From Rosellinia necatrix (taxonomy: Eukaryota; Ascomycota; Sordariomycetes; Xylariales; Xylariaceae), in contig JAGYVD010000002.1 of assembly GCA_021209875.1 (NCBI GenBank), positions 4,650,001-4,714,000 of the forward strand: a DNA stretch of 64,000 nt. Direction: 5' to 3'. The notes beneath the pieces were generated by a model that ran no database searches, was not told the origin of the DNA, and saw only the letters and a list, made by a program, of their open reading frames with translations. Of the stretch, positions 1 to 10,654 are shown one piece after another. The translations under genes were made by a program, and so were the position numbers. Numbering within the stretch: the stretch's first letter is position 1; the number at the start of each line of letters is the position of its first letter.

Positions 1-1137
1 GGGCATGTCCTTCAGGGCTCTGACTTCGGGCGTAATGGTAGCCGTGTAAAGGAGTGTTTCTATGATACAGAGTCAGACAACGCGGTGAATTTTTGGAGTT
101 ATTATTATTATTATTATTATTATTATCATTTTAATATAGACAAATGAGCACTGGCATTCTATGTTGCGAACCACCGCATGGTGTGTCAGGGGGGATGGGG
201 GAGAGATTGATATTAGTATCACTTACGTCTTTGAGTTGAGGGAGGTAGGACTCCGAGGACAACTTCTAAATCTGGTAGCATGCTACCAGGTCCATTTGCT
301 GCTAGTATTCGATCTGCTTCATCGAGAACGACAAATTTGGTTCTCTTCAAACCCGCAATCGTGTCTTCTCCAGATGATTTAATATGATCGGCCAAGCGGC
401 CGGGCGTCGCTATCACAATATGCGGGCGCTGCGCAAGTTCTATCGCCTGCTGGCGCATGTCCGCTCCGCCGGTAACGAGCAGCGTCTTAAGGGATCTTAC
501 TGCGCCTATGGCCTTGACTTGCTGCTGGATCTGTAGAGCGAGCTCCCTTGTGGCAGTGAGAATAACAGCATATATTGAACTCGGGTCCTGAGACCACAGC
601 TGAAGAATCGGGGCCATGAAAGCCACTGTCGTTTCGTATGAGAACCTATTATTATTGCAGTCATGGGGGGGGGGGGCTGTCCTGGAACTGACCTGTTTTA
701 CCAGAACCTGTCCTGGAGGAGCCGATCACATCGCGGCCGTCAAGGATAGCAGGTATAGTGAGTTGTTGAATACGAGTAGGGCGATGTATGGCCATATTCT
801 TGAGGCTCTGGGTCAACCAAAGCTTCAGGTCCAAGTCTCGGAAAGACGGAGACGCATGTCCAGGGACAGCGACCTGAGTCTCGGCGACAGTTACGGGCGT
901 GGGGATCGCCTTTGGAGCGCCCCCGGCAGCGCCCCCGGCACTCTTCGGCCTCACTCTCGACGGCACGTGCACCGACAAGGCGATGCCGTCTTCTCTTGGC
1001 GCAGGGCCATCAGAAAGCTTGCGCCGCTTGCGAGAGCCAACATGGCCAAGCGAATCAGACTCGGATTCGTACTCGGAGCCGGGCTGGCTCAAGACGGCTT
1101 GTTCCGAGTCGCTTCCGACTGCTGAGACTGACGACAT
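1..1137 (-). CDS. dbp8: DEAD-box RNA helicase, DBP8 type (5' part; C-terminus outside window)
   Basis: Probable nucleolar ATP-dependent RNA helicase of the Dbp8 family, which acts in 40S ribosomal subunit biogenesis. Exons on the minus strand: 1137-693, 625-227 and 59 to beyond the left edge. Introns are 626-692 (67 nt) and 60-226 (167 nt, carrying an ATT/AAT triplet microsatellite). Visible in order: an acidic/Ser-rich N-terminal tail with a KRRK basic patch, a Q motif ([14 protein letters not shown]), motif I TGSGKT split by intron 1, motif Ia TRELALQ, GG, ATPGRL, motif II DEAD, and motif III in the TAT form ([12 protein letters not shown]) rather than SAT, a form I associate with Dbp8. The start is the ATG at 1137. 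The frame continues upstream only to a stop at 1285-1287 without another ATG, although an unseen upstream exon is possible. Roughly the last half, including motifs IV-VI, lies outside the window. Confidence 0.88.
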
Positions 1138-1834
1138 GGCAGAGTCCGTACCGGAAATGCTCGCGCCGGAAATACTCGCATTAGCTCCGGCCGGGTATGC
1201 GTGACGGAGTGTGGTTATGAATGCCGTTGTGGAGGCGGATCCGATACACTGTGGCCGCGACACGCTGTGAGATGCCGTCAACTCTTAACTCTGCCAAAGA
1301 ATAACCTTGGGAATTTTTGATAACAGTGATAACGATGCGGCGGCGACGATGGGCTTCAGGCTGGCAGGGGGGCCACAGCAACGGCCAATGGGATGAGAGC
1401 TTTGCTTAGTGCGTCGTAGCGCATTGTGGATTGTGGGGGCGGTCAACTTAGAATTTCCGCCAATCACAGATACAATGGCAGACCTATCTCTTGGCGCTAT
1501 AAGCGCGCGTTTTCCACTACCTGTACCTGCCTAGGTACCTACCTACCTGCCTAGCAGTCAGATCCTCTCTAGCGGACCGGCAACGATCAAGATTGGTTAC
1601 CGGTGATGTTGCCCATCAAACACTAGGTATTTGCAATATCGTAAACCAACAACCCACAATCAACAATGAACCATCAATAACTACCTATGTAGACTAGCCT
1701 TTAGAGATAGCCGCGCACACATGCTCTATATTTGCTACATATTCCTCGTTAAGCGCCGCTCCGGTGAAAAGGAGCCAAAAAATATGGGCGATGTCACAGC
1801 GAGTTAACTGGCCTTGCCGTGTACGTAGGGGTAA

Positions 1835-1899
1835 GTACTTACCTAGCTACCTAGGTAGGTTACCTGCGTTAGAAGCTACCTACCTACCTAGGTAAGTAC
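1835..1899. repeat. Foldback (inverted) copy of the ACCT/AGGT repeat
   Basis: Arms at 1835-1850 and 1884-1899 are reverse complements at 14 of 16 positions (core GTACTTACCTAG). They enclose a 33-bp spacer that itself contains AGGTAGGT and ACCTACCT. The element could form a hairpin. There is no coding potential. Confidence 0.7.
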
Positions 1900-3610
1900 T
1901 AAAGAAGTTCTAGTGCTTGAACTTCTGGACTTCAATTATCAGGTAGTTAATTAAATTGAAGTACCTAGTTATATTATCTGTATTACAACTTAGAAACTTA
2001 TGTCTAACAAGGAATTGCCGTTCTCAGAAACACACCCTTTCTCGATTAACAGCGGCATAATAAGCGGATCAGTATAATCCTCCGCCTTGGACGTTTCATC
2101 GACATGTCTTGATGGATTGATTGACGGTGTTTGATTCTGGAATGGGATCGGGAACTAACTACCTACCTAGTTATGCCGTTGCGGTGTGTTTCCACTACGC
2201 TGCCTACTTCAGTAAGTACCTAAGTAGGTAGTTAGTTAGTCAGTCGCCATTATCACGACTTATGTCGCTCCCCTATGACTGAACATATAATAAAATAAAT
2301 ATACATAACTCCCATGTGATTGTCCTCCTCCCACTGCTTGTTACAAAGCGCATTACTAGCAACCAACTTCGTTCCCATTTGGAGCCATGCGCTGCACGCC
2401 CCTATATGGGGCGTCATAATGAAATCCTTCCTTGGACCCCAATGCCTCCATCTCCCAATTTAACGCACGTATATAACTGGGTAGTTAGGTATTACTCGTT
2501 GCGAACCGATTGCTTCGGGTCCCTTTGTCCTACCCAACTTGTCAGTGCTTGGAGCGGGCTGTCAGTCTTACATTATCTGCCTACAGTACGCGTGCACTCT
2601 CGGAAAGCGATGTTGCGCGCATCTCTTCGCCGCCCGCCGTCGTCTGGGGGCGGCGACAACGCATGCGACGCCATACGGTTTCATTTGCAACACACACGCT
2701 TGAGATATACGATGTACGACTCGGCTTCCCATTGGGCTGATGGCCGAAAGCGAACGATGTCTACATAAGAAGGAAGAAATAACATGCCACTGTAATCCTT
2801 TATCATTAGTATGGTGTAGTGTAGTTGGGCGCCTAGCCTACATAGGTCTGTCAGTCGGTCTCCCAGTCCGGAAGTCGAGGCTGGAGTTCTCAAGTAGTGC
2901 TGTTGCTGTGATATCAAAACACTGGCAGTCGGCTCTCTCTGTCTGATGCGTGTTGAGGGCAGATAGGGGTATGTATGGGGCTCCTAACTTGGCTCAGCAT
3001 TCATCTAAAATAACCACCGACCTATTACCTAGGTAGTGTACGTATGTACGTGCTTTATCACCTCTAGTTACCTCGATTCTCCGTGAGCGCTACGCAGTTC
3101 CACAGGCCGCGTGATTGGTGTTGTAACATACCACCAATCTAGTTGTACATACAGTGCTGTACACTGCCCTGCCACTGCCGCACTGCGCTACACTACACTA
3201 CATATGGTAGTTAGATAGTGCACAAGTAAGATGGCTCGCGCGCGGTGGGTATGGGGAGAATTACAAGGGGTGGGCGGGATATTCGCGATACATTTTCGTA
3301 TTATGACGATGAGATGAGCTCTTAGTCGATTTTTTGGGGTTCGATCGACCACGGACATAGATCGAGAATCGAACCGGGAAAAACGTTCCGCTGACTGACG
3401 CCCTTCCATCCATGGCGCGCTGTCACCGCCGTGACGCTCTTGTGCTCTGAAGGGCTTGGGATGCGAAGTGCGAGCTGGTCAAGATTGGGCCGACCGGGAT
3501 AATTAGTAGTAGTGGTAGTAATAGTACTGATGTATCGCCGTTGTTGTGGTTGGCCTCGTCTCGCTGCAGTTCTCGGTATCCCTTTTCAGACCTGTCTTTG
3601 GTCACTGGTT

Positions 3611-3672
3611 GCTGTTCCGGTCGCTGTTCCGGTCGCTGTTCTGGTCGCTGTTCTGGTCGCTATTCTGGTCGC
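3611..3672. repeat. 12-bp tandem repeat (CGCTGTTCYGGT)n
   Basis: About five copies of a 12-bp unit, drifting from ...GTTCCGGT to ...GTTCTGGT and finally ATTCTGGT. Because the unit is a multiple of three, it creates artificial repeat-peptide frames on both strands. I do not regard these as genes. Confidence 0.75.
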
Positions 3673-5378
3673 CGGGAACTTTGTAGTAACTAGTAATCCC
3701 GTCGTCTTTGGGTCTAGGTAGGCGCTTCCAGTCTCTGCTGCTATTAGCTGCCTCGAGCCACCTAGGCCAGGTATGTTACCGTATGTAGTGATTGTACGTA
3801 ATACCGGCTGCATCACCCGTCAGCTTAGAACATACATTCGCTAGCCGCCGGGGACTTGTCTCATCTTGCCATTCGAAACGGACAGGGCCAGATCCAGCTG
3901 CCACATGCATAGATCGTCGTCTTTGCTCGACACTAACTACTTGTTCTCCCCTACCTTAATTAGGCACGCTACGGACTCCCGGGGCACCTATGTACCTCCC
4001 TCTCTCCTCCAAGTAGGTTTACACTGCCGATGGCCAGCCGATGACCTACCTATTACGCGGTGGGGATAACTGGGTATTTATCGGACCGGCCGAGATCTCT
4101 CAGTCTAGCTCTCGGATTGGCGCTCGGACGGACAAGCCTCGAACGCCACCTTCGCGCTCTACCCGCTTATTCGCTGCACTACGATGGCACCCGTGTAATG
4201 CTCATCCAACAGGTACCGAGGGCATTTGCCCCGAAACACAGCATCAACCTACGGTACTACCATTTCGTATTGGGCCAACCAGCAGGGATCGAATAGGATA
4301 TACGGCATACCTCACCAGGGGCGAGGGTAGGTTGGAGGCAACAATAGGTGTTTATTTACCTTACCGAGAGGTAGGCAGATATGGGATTGGATAGATGATG
4401 GGGTAAGGTACAGGTAGGTTAGATACCTTACGGTACCTTTTTCCATAAGGCAAGTAAACACCTACATGTAGAGGGAGGGAGCAATTGAAAAAGATGTGAG
4501 CACAGTAGGTAGGTAAGGTTTTACATTTTGCCAATTGCCAAGAGAGTGATGAATTGGGATTAGCGCAATCGTCGTTTTTGCTCAGGCTCAGTTCACCCTG
4601 TTCTCGGTCACGTGGCTGTGCAACTGCCCTTGTGCCTTTATGCACTATGTTATGCACCACATTATCAGTCAACCTCGATTGAGGTGGGGGAGGAGCTACA
4701 TTTATGTATAATTTATGCAGAGCGGAACGGTTCTCAAACGGCTAGGTTTTAACCGTCAAAGCTTGTCGTACCCTACCCGTGCCATCAGTTTGGCAACAAC
4801 TACATATGGTTCATACATTCTATAAGACGGCCTAGATACAGTAACCCTACTGCTAAGCTTAGCTCATGTCCTAGGTAGGTGCGTTTGCCAGTGCATAATT
4901 AAGAATTCGACTTGAAGGCGCTAGAAATACTGCTAGAAAGCATTTAGGATCTGGCACCACCTCGTTCCCCAAGGGCATAGAGAGTGCACGAGTGATATTG
5001 AGCGTTGAGGCTTATAATGGCTACCTCGTTTTCCTGCAGGCCTGGGCGGTTTGCTAGAAGAAACCCACCGAATGGTGAATGTAGGAAGACTGGAGAGATG
5101 GGAGCGCGGATTTCACATGTCGGCTCGGCGTTTTTATGAAGCCAGTTTAGATCTATCAAATACCTTCGTAATACTTGTAGTCCCTATTTGGTGTTTCTCT
5201 TTGGAATGTTTGACCCGACAGTTTGGATCCGAGCAGCTCTTATATGCATAGACAAGAGGTGGGCGGTTGTAGGAGCCAATAGCTGTGGTAGAATATATAT
5301 AACTATGTAAGTGGGCAAAAGACGAGTGCTAGTATAGACTGGGCATACTTTACCAAACCTCTGCTGCGTTGATTTCAC

Positions 5379-5600
5379 ATGGAAACAGAGCAATCCGAAG
5401 CGGCTTGTTTTCAGAAAGAGCAGGGATTGCTCCTGGAGAAGTATAAAAATGAGTTACAACAAGCCTAAAGCAGCTGCGATACTGCTGTTAAAGATGGCAA
5501 GCAAGTTTATACCAAAAGACTTGAGGTCCATATTGAGACGCTAGACAAGAGGATGAAGGTGCAGTATACTGCGCATGTTAGACTTTACCCTAATTATGGG
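5379..5600 (+). other. Unrecognised coding-like fragment with a broken frame
   Basis: From the ATG at 5379 a highly charged, Glu/Lys/Gln-rich frame (METEQSEACFQKEQG...) runs about 28 codons to a stop. In-frame text of similar character continues after the stop (KQVYTKRLEVHIETLDKRMK). It resembles a helical or coiled-coil segment with a premature stop. It directly precedes the FunK1 relic and may or may not belong to it. I cannot name it. Confidence 0.25.
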
Positions 5601-5654
5601 CCAAGGGTGGGGACAAGGGAGATACACCCCATAAAATGCCCAATCAGTCCATGA

Positions 5655-6239
5655 GTGTACCCGTCGGTGCAGTCACCAGGTTCGATGTCTCCCATAAAAC
5701 CTGAGAACCAGCCCCTTCCGAATCGAATTCACCGACGTATTATTTTACACGGTTCGTTTTTAATCGATCTAGACCTCGCAATCAGGATTAATCGACAAAA
5801 AGCATCAGGCGCTAAAAAAAGAAAAAAAAAAAAACCGGCAGAAAAGCTTTCATAGCAATCGGGGTCCTCTCTAGTGACCACCATTCTTTTATAGATGACC
5901 TCGAATCATTTTATTATGTTCTTCTTTACTGCATCTATTACGACGGAAAGGGCCAGGGCCGAAAAGTTGCTATGTTCGACGAATAGAATTCAGTAGATAC
6001 GGAGGCACTAATTCGACGGAAGCAGGGGACACTATCTAAGAAGGTCTTCAACGACACTGTATCAATCAACGCACTTTACAACGCACTATCGCGCATTGGC
6101 CCCTTGGGTTAGCGAGTTACGCGACACAGTATTTCCCAACGGTGAAAGCTGGGAGAAGGAAGATACCACGCTCTATTCACGAATGATAGATATCCTCAAC
6201 GAGGCCCGGCATGATTCATCGGTAGCAGCAGCAGGTTAA
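5655..6239 (+). pseudogene. FunK1-type fungal protein kinase, decayed C-lobe
   Basis: Remnant of a fungal-specific FunK1 kinase, a family expanded in many mushrooms and filamentous ascomycetes. Three consecutive reading-frame segments match the C-terminal half of the family. About 5720-5815 carries the LIDLDLAIR segment, the family's counterpart of the DFG region. About 5835-5985 carries KAFIAIGVL followed by DDLESFYYVLLYC, the hallmark FunK1 motif. About 6075-6239 carries WVSELRDTVFPNG and a final segment ending in a normal stop at 6237-6239. The breaks are a frameshift across the A-rich run at 5815-5834, an in-frame TAG after FDE near 5985 where the family usually has Trp (a TGG-to-TAG change), and another frameshift near 6100. 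The N-lobe is missing or unrecognisable. The gene is non-functional as it stands. Confidence 0.75.
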
Positions 6240-7975
6240 TAAGCTTAGTCTCATAACTAAAAACAAGGATGAATATAATCTGTGCATCCAGGTGTAGCAA
6301 CTTGATAAGCCGTGATGATTGAGAACTATAATTTATACGCAATAGGACACCCTTCTCCCTTGGGTTGTGCTTGATCAGGTAGTCTATGTTCGAAAAATGT
6401 CATACAAAGAGAACAATTGAGTGGTTGGGCTAATTAATGGCTACGCTGGAATACGTATAGGCAACTAACTGCCTTGTTTATGGTGCGACTTGTCGGGCGA
6501 CTTCCTGGTAAGTCGCTCCAGACGTATACGATCCTGTGATGGATACTGAATACTGAAATCCGTTTTAGAACAAAACAGTCACTTTTTATTTTATTTTATT
6601 CCGATGCATTCTACCGTGGTGCTAGATATCATAGTGTGTGGGGAGTTATGCAAGTTTGTTCGTTTTGGCTTATGAAAAAGCGGGACCTGCTCAGGGCATG
6701 GGCATGGCTCAAGTGAAATTCCCATTCCGGTTCGGGATGGTAAAACCCATCTCAGAGGGAGTCAGGTAAACCGCCATTAAATTACCCGGGTCACCTCCGG
6801 TAGGTACCTTTTATCCACCACAGCAGATGTCCTATTTAGGTAGGTACCACACCACGCCAGGCACCTCCTGTAGACTGTAGGTACTTACAAAGTCGCACAG
6901 TTAGCCCCCAGTGATGCCCCAGCCCGCATAACGAGCCGTAACCAAAAATGCTCATCGATCCATCCATGGAGCAAGGCCCCCTTGTCATACCCCCCCCTCT
7001 CTGCTCTGCCCCCCCCCCCCAGAAGAAGCGTGAGCGACTACAACACATCATCACGTCCGCTCCCCACTCGATCAAGCACCTTAGAACCAGAAGGGAAACG
7101 TTGTCACCGGAGAGCAATCACAGCGCGAATAATCCCGTTTCCTCTCATATCTACAATCTACAACACTGTTTTCTCCCATTCTATAAGTTGTTTGTTCGCA
7201 TCGCTAGAGTCTTTGTACTTTACCTATCTATCCTCGTCTAGATAACTGCCTATCTCCATAGTAGTCCATCTCCAACTTACAAGCCTCGCCTGGCTAGAGC
7301 TATCCTTGAAGCGTCGTCTCCCTCTCTGTGACTGACTACATAGGTTGACACAGGTTGGCTCTGGTGCCGCCATAAGCTTCGACGCCCCAGGACCCTTCTC
7401 GGTCTTCCGTCCGTCCGTCCGTTCGTCGTTGCCCGCCGCCGTGCTACCCAACCCAAGCCTCGCCCCTCGACGGCTCCTCGCCTACTACAGTCGGGCTCGG
7501 CCCTTCTATCCTGCCTTGTGCTCGACCGAGGCGACCAGGTCTCGGACTGGCCAGTAATCCCATACCCACCGTGAAAGGAAGGCTGCGGTTCTTGTGGCTG
7601 CAGACGCCTGCGTACCGAAACCCATCTCCATGTCTGGGCACAGCAACGTTTCCCAGGCCCCCGAGCCTGTGGCGTACAATGTAATCCGCTTTATTTCCTT
7701 TTTTTTTTTATTTTTTTTTTATTTTTTTTTTATTCCCTCCCTTCGCCTGGCTGCCACGAGCACTAGCCCTCCTTCATCACCTCCGCCTCCCTTGCCTTGA
7801 CAAATTCTCGGTTTCACTCAAAAGGCCGATAGAAGACCGCCAAGAGGGAAGAACCATCTACACTGTCGCGCAATGCTAACCTCTCACTTTATTCAAGGCC
7901 TCGACTGCCGCGCGTGACGCCGTTGCCGCCGTCTCTATCGGACCTACACCACCCACATCGACTCCCATACCCATC
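6240..7975 (+). other. Intergenic region and long pyrimidine-rich leader of the MAPKK gene
   Basis: About 6240-6900 holds only AT-rich DNA and a few ACCT motifs. From about 6950 to the MAPKK start at 7976 the plus strand becomes strongly C/T-rich (CCCCCTCT runs, TCCGTCCGTCCG at about 7408-7419, T-runs separated by single A at 7701-7733), typical of a long fungal promoter and 5' UTR. Several upstream ATGs occur (for example 6948, 7345, 7594), each opening a short frame that ends before 7976, so upstream-ORF or 5'-UTR-intron control is possible but unproven. Confidence 0.5.
7701..7733 (+). repeat. Poly-T tract with interspersed A in the MAPKK leader
   Basis: Three T-runs of about nine to ten bases separated by single A residues. 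The tract lies between a potential donor (AATGTAATCC near 7680) and the coding start, so it may be the polypyrimidine part of a 5'-UTR intron. It is also a likely spot for length errors. Confidence 0.6.
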
Positions 7976-9587
7976 ATGTCGTCGTCTCCTGCGCCGCTGA
8001 GGCCAGCTCTCGGCGGACGACCAGGTGGTGCCCGAACCCCAAGACTGGGCTTAGCTATTCCCCTATCACCTAATGTTAAGCCGGTTGGTGCTGCCATAGG
8101 CGGTGGCCCAGGCCGGCCCCAGCTCACCGTCCATGTCGCAACCCCCATGGGCAGCACCGTCGCACCTTATGAGCAAGTCCGACCATCAGTCCAACCAGGC
8201 CAGTCAGCGAGTGGCGGAAGCGAAAGCAGCGCAGCCCACTCAAGGTCAGGTAGTTTCGGACCCCTTGATGGAAGGGCAAGTAATCCTACATCTGCTGGCT
8301 CTCAGTTCTCGGCCCTCTCCTTCGCGTCACAATATGGCATCGGCTCACGGGCACAGGGTACACCCGACCCCATATCTGCGGTCGGGTCTATCTACTCGGA
8401 AAGAAGCGAAGGGGGCGTTGGAATGGAGCGAGACGGAAGCATGCACGGGCTAGAGAATAGCTTCAACAAGTTGTCATTAGAGAAAGCCAGAAATGCCGAT
8501 GTCGATGAGCTAGATACGGATGAATGCTGGAGGATCGCGAGTATGGAGGGCCGTATCGTGGAGCTCGGTGGTCTTGGCGAGGGTGCCGGAGGCGCAGTGA
8601 CCCGATGCCAACTCAAAGGCGGGAAAACGGTATTCGCGTTAAAGGTTTGTTCCAATCATGTTGCCTTCCTTTGCCTTGCGATCATACTAACGTGCATCCA
8701 GGTCATCACTACTAACCCCAACCCCGACGTTAAGAAACAAATCATGCGAGAGATCGACTTCAACAAGGAGTGTGCATCAGAGCACATCTGCCGCTACTAT
8801 GGAGCCTTTGTCGACCCTGCAACCGCTACCATATCGATTGCCATGGAGTTTTGTGAGGGCGGGTCACTCGACAGTATCTATAAAGAGGTCAAGAAGCTTG
8901 GCGGACGTACTGGAGAGAAAGTTCTCGGTAAGGTCGCGGAAGGTGTCCTGGGTGGTCTCACATATCTACACGGGAAGAAGATCATACACCGCGACATCAA
9001 GCCCTCCAATATCCTGCTATGCCGTAGTGGCGAGGTGAAGCTATGCGACTTTGGTGTGTCGGGTGACTTCGGGACCAAGGGCGAGGCCAATACATTCATT
9101 GGCACTAGCTACTACATGGCGCCGGAGCGCATCACGGGCCAAAGTTATACCATCACATCCGACGTTTGGTCCACTGGAGTCACACTCCTCGAGGTAGCAC
9201 AGCATCGCTTCCCATTCCCTGCCGATGGGACAGAGATGCAACCTAAAGCTGGTCTCATAGACCTCTTGACATATATCGTGCGGCAGCCCATACCGAAGTT
9301 AAAGGACGAGCCGGACGCAAATATTTTCTGGAGTGAGAGCTTCAAATATTTTATTGAGTGTTGGTAAGTCAGATCCGCCCTGCCACCTAGGTATGCATGA
9401 GAGGAAGAAAAGAACAAAGAAAGCTGACGTGAAGTATTCTAGTCTCGAGAAAGAACCAACTCGCCGGGCTACACCGTGGAGGATGCTTGACCATCCTTGG
9501 ATGGTCGAGATGCGTAGCAAGCGGGTTAACATGCAAAAGTATCTGTCGCAAGTATGGGGTTGGGATGAAATCGAAACAAAATCGTGA
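7976..9587 (+). CDS. mkk1: MAP kinase kinase of the cell wall integrity pathway (Mkk1/Mkk2 type)
   Basis: Dual-specificity MAPKK that, in its family, phosphorylates the Slt2/Mps1 MAP kinase below Bck1. Exons: 7976-8644, 8702-9363 and 9443-9587, giving 491 aa. Introns are 8645-8701 (57 nt, branch ACTAAC) and 9364-9442 (79 nt). The N-terminal ~190 residues are Ser/Pro/Gly-rich and begin with a conserved-looking [17 protein letters not shown]. The kinase domain starts near residue 195: glycine loop [11 protein letters not shown], catalytic Lys in FALK (residue 223, the last codon of exon 1), HRDIKPSN (catalytic Asp 321), DFG (Asp 339), and activation loop [14 protein letters not shown]. The C-terminal lobe text ([28 protein letters not shown]) is diagnostic of Mkk1/2 rather than Pbs2 or Ste7. 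Intron 1 is a multiple of three without a stop, so gene finders may read through it. The chosen ATG gives the family-like N-terminus. Confidence 0.93.
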
Positions 9588-10654
9588 GCTCCCAAGTCCT
9601 TTTCTTCGCTAGATGATAAACGTTATCCTCCGCGATCGATTATTAGAAACCCCGCTGGTTTAAAGGAAACGATCTGATGATGCTCCGCTGCATAATATAA
9701 TTCTATTGGGCGGGTAACCGATCTCACCAACACAGTATTGAGATACCATACGAAAAGCCTCCGGCACAGGCCGTGTCGGATGCAACACAGCACAAATTAC
9801 ACGTTTAAATAGGGAAACGTGATGGGGGGGACTTATACCGCTAGCACTCCATGATACGGCCATTATGCGGCCAGATTCCGTTAGCTTCTCATGCTTAGGG
9901 CACCGGGATACGGGATCTCGCATTACATTTTAGGAGATCAAGGCAACCCTTCCCAGGGGTGTCTGTCAGTGGATTCCATGGGAAGCGGATAGGTGTGAGA
10001 AACAAGTATACGGAGACCGGAAGAAGCAAACCCATGGCTCTATGTAACCCATCTGGCCACTTTACGCGATTATACTTAAATATAGTACTCGATTTAGACC
10101 ACTCGGCAATAGTATACGCTCCTGTGGTGCGTACTTAGGTCATAAATGCTAGGATGACCAGATAAGTACTCATCGGAATCCCCGTTTAGGCACGAGGAAT
10201 AGCCCTAGATAACGCATAGCCGCGTACCTGCTCATGAAATCATCCGTCTGGACAGATTTGGCACAGGGTTTTCTTCCGCTAGTAGCAGATATACATGCCC
10301 CTTCGTACAATGGGCGAGTTCACACACGCAGCTATTCAAATGTCGTGATATGACTGTAAAACAGGAGATTAAGTCGCCTGGTTTGTTGTTGAGTGGGCAC
10401 TTAAGGGGGGTATCATCGTGTATTAAGCATCTATCATGGGTATCATAAAACTCATTCAGTCAATCTATGCGAAGAGGATCCTGAGTACCGGGACTCGTTC
10501 ATCGCCTTTAGTCTAATCCGTGGCCTTTACCATTCCCCATTGTTTGACCTGTCTAAAAATTTCCCGCTTGTTTTGTTAAGCGGGGGGTTTCTTTTTTCAT
10601 TTTTTTTTTTTTTTCACAATATTAAAAAAAGTAAATTGTGAGGTGCCCGCCATA
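9588..10654. other. 1.07 kb convergent intergenic region
   Basis: Lies between the 3' ends of the MAPKK (plus) and the J-domain gene (minus), so it should contain both 3' UTRs. A T-rich run at about 10588-10614 and an A-run at 10624-10630 lie just past the J-domain stop. I see no coding sequence, repeat element or RNA gene. Confidence 0.6.

Larger units (their letters stand above)
1138..5378. other. 4.2 kb intergenic region, repeat-rich
   Basis: No convincing gene. The longest open frames (150 aa at 2316-2768, 117 aa at 4041-4394) have no recognisable domain and are interrupted by ACCT-type repeats. The stretch holds several (ACCT)n/(AGGT)n clusters (about 1531-1556, 1835-1899, 2157-2240), a 12-bp tandem repeat near 3611-3672, and AT-rich stretches around 1940-2000 and 2285-2310. 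The part next to 1137 is presumably the DBP8 promoter and leader. Confidence 0.6.

Noticed and set aside
2316..2768. 150-aa plus-strand frame in the first gap
   Set aside because: No domain, mixed composition, and no splice or codon pattern like the real genes.
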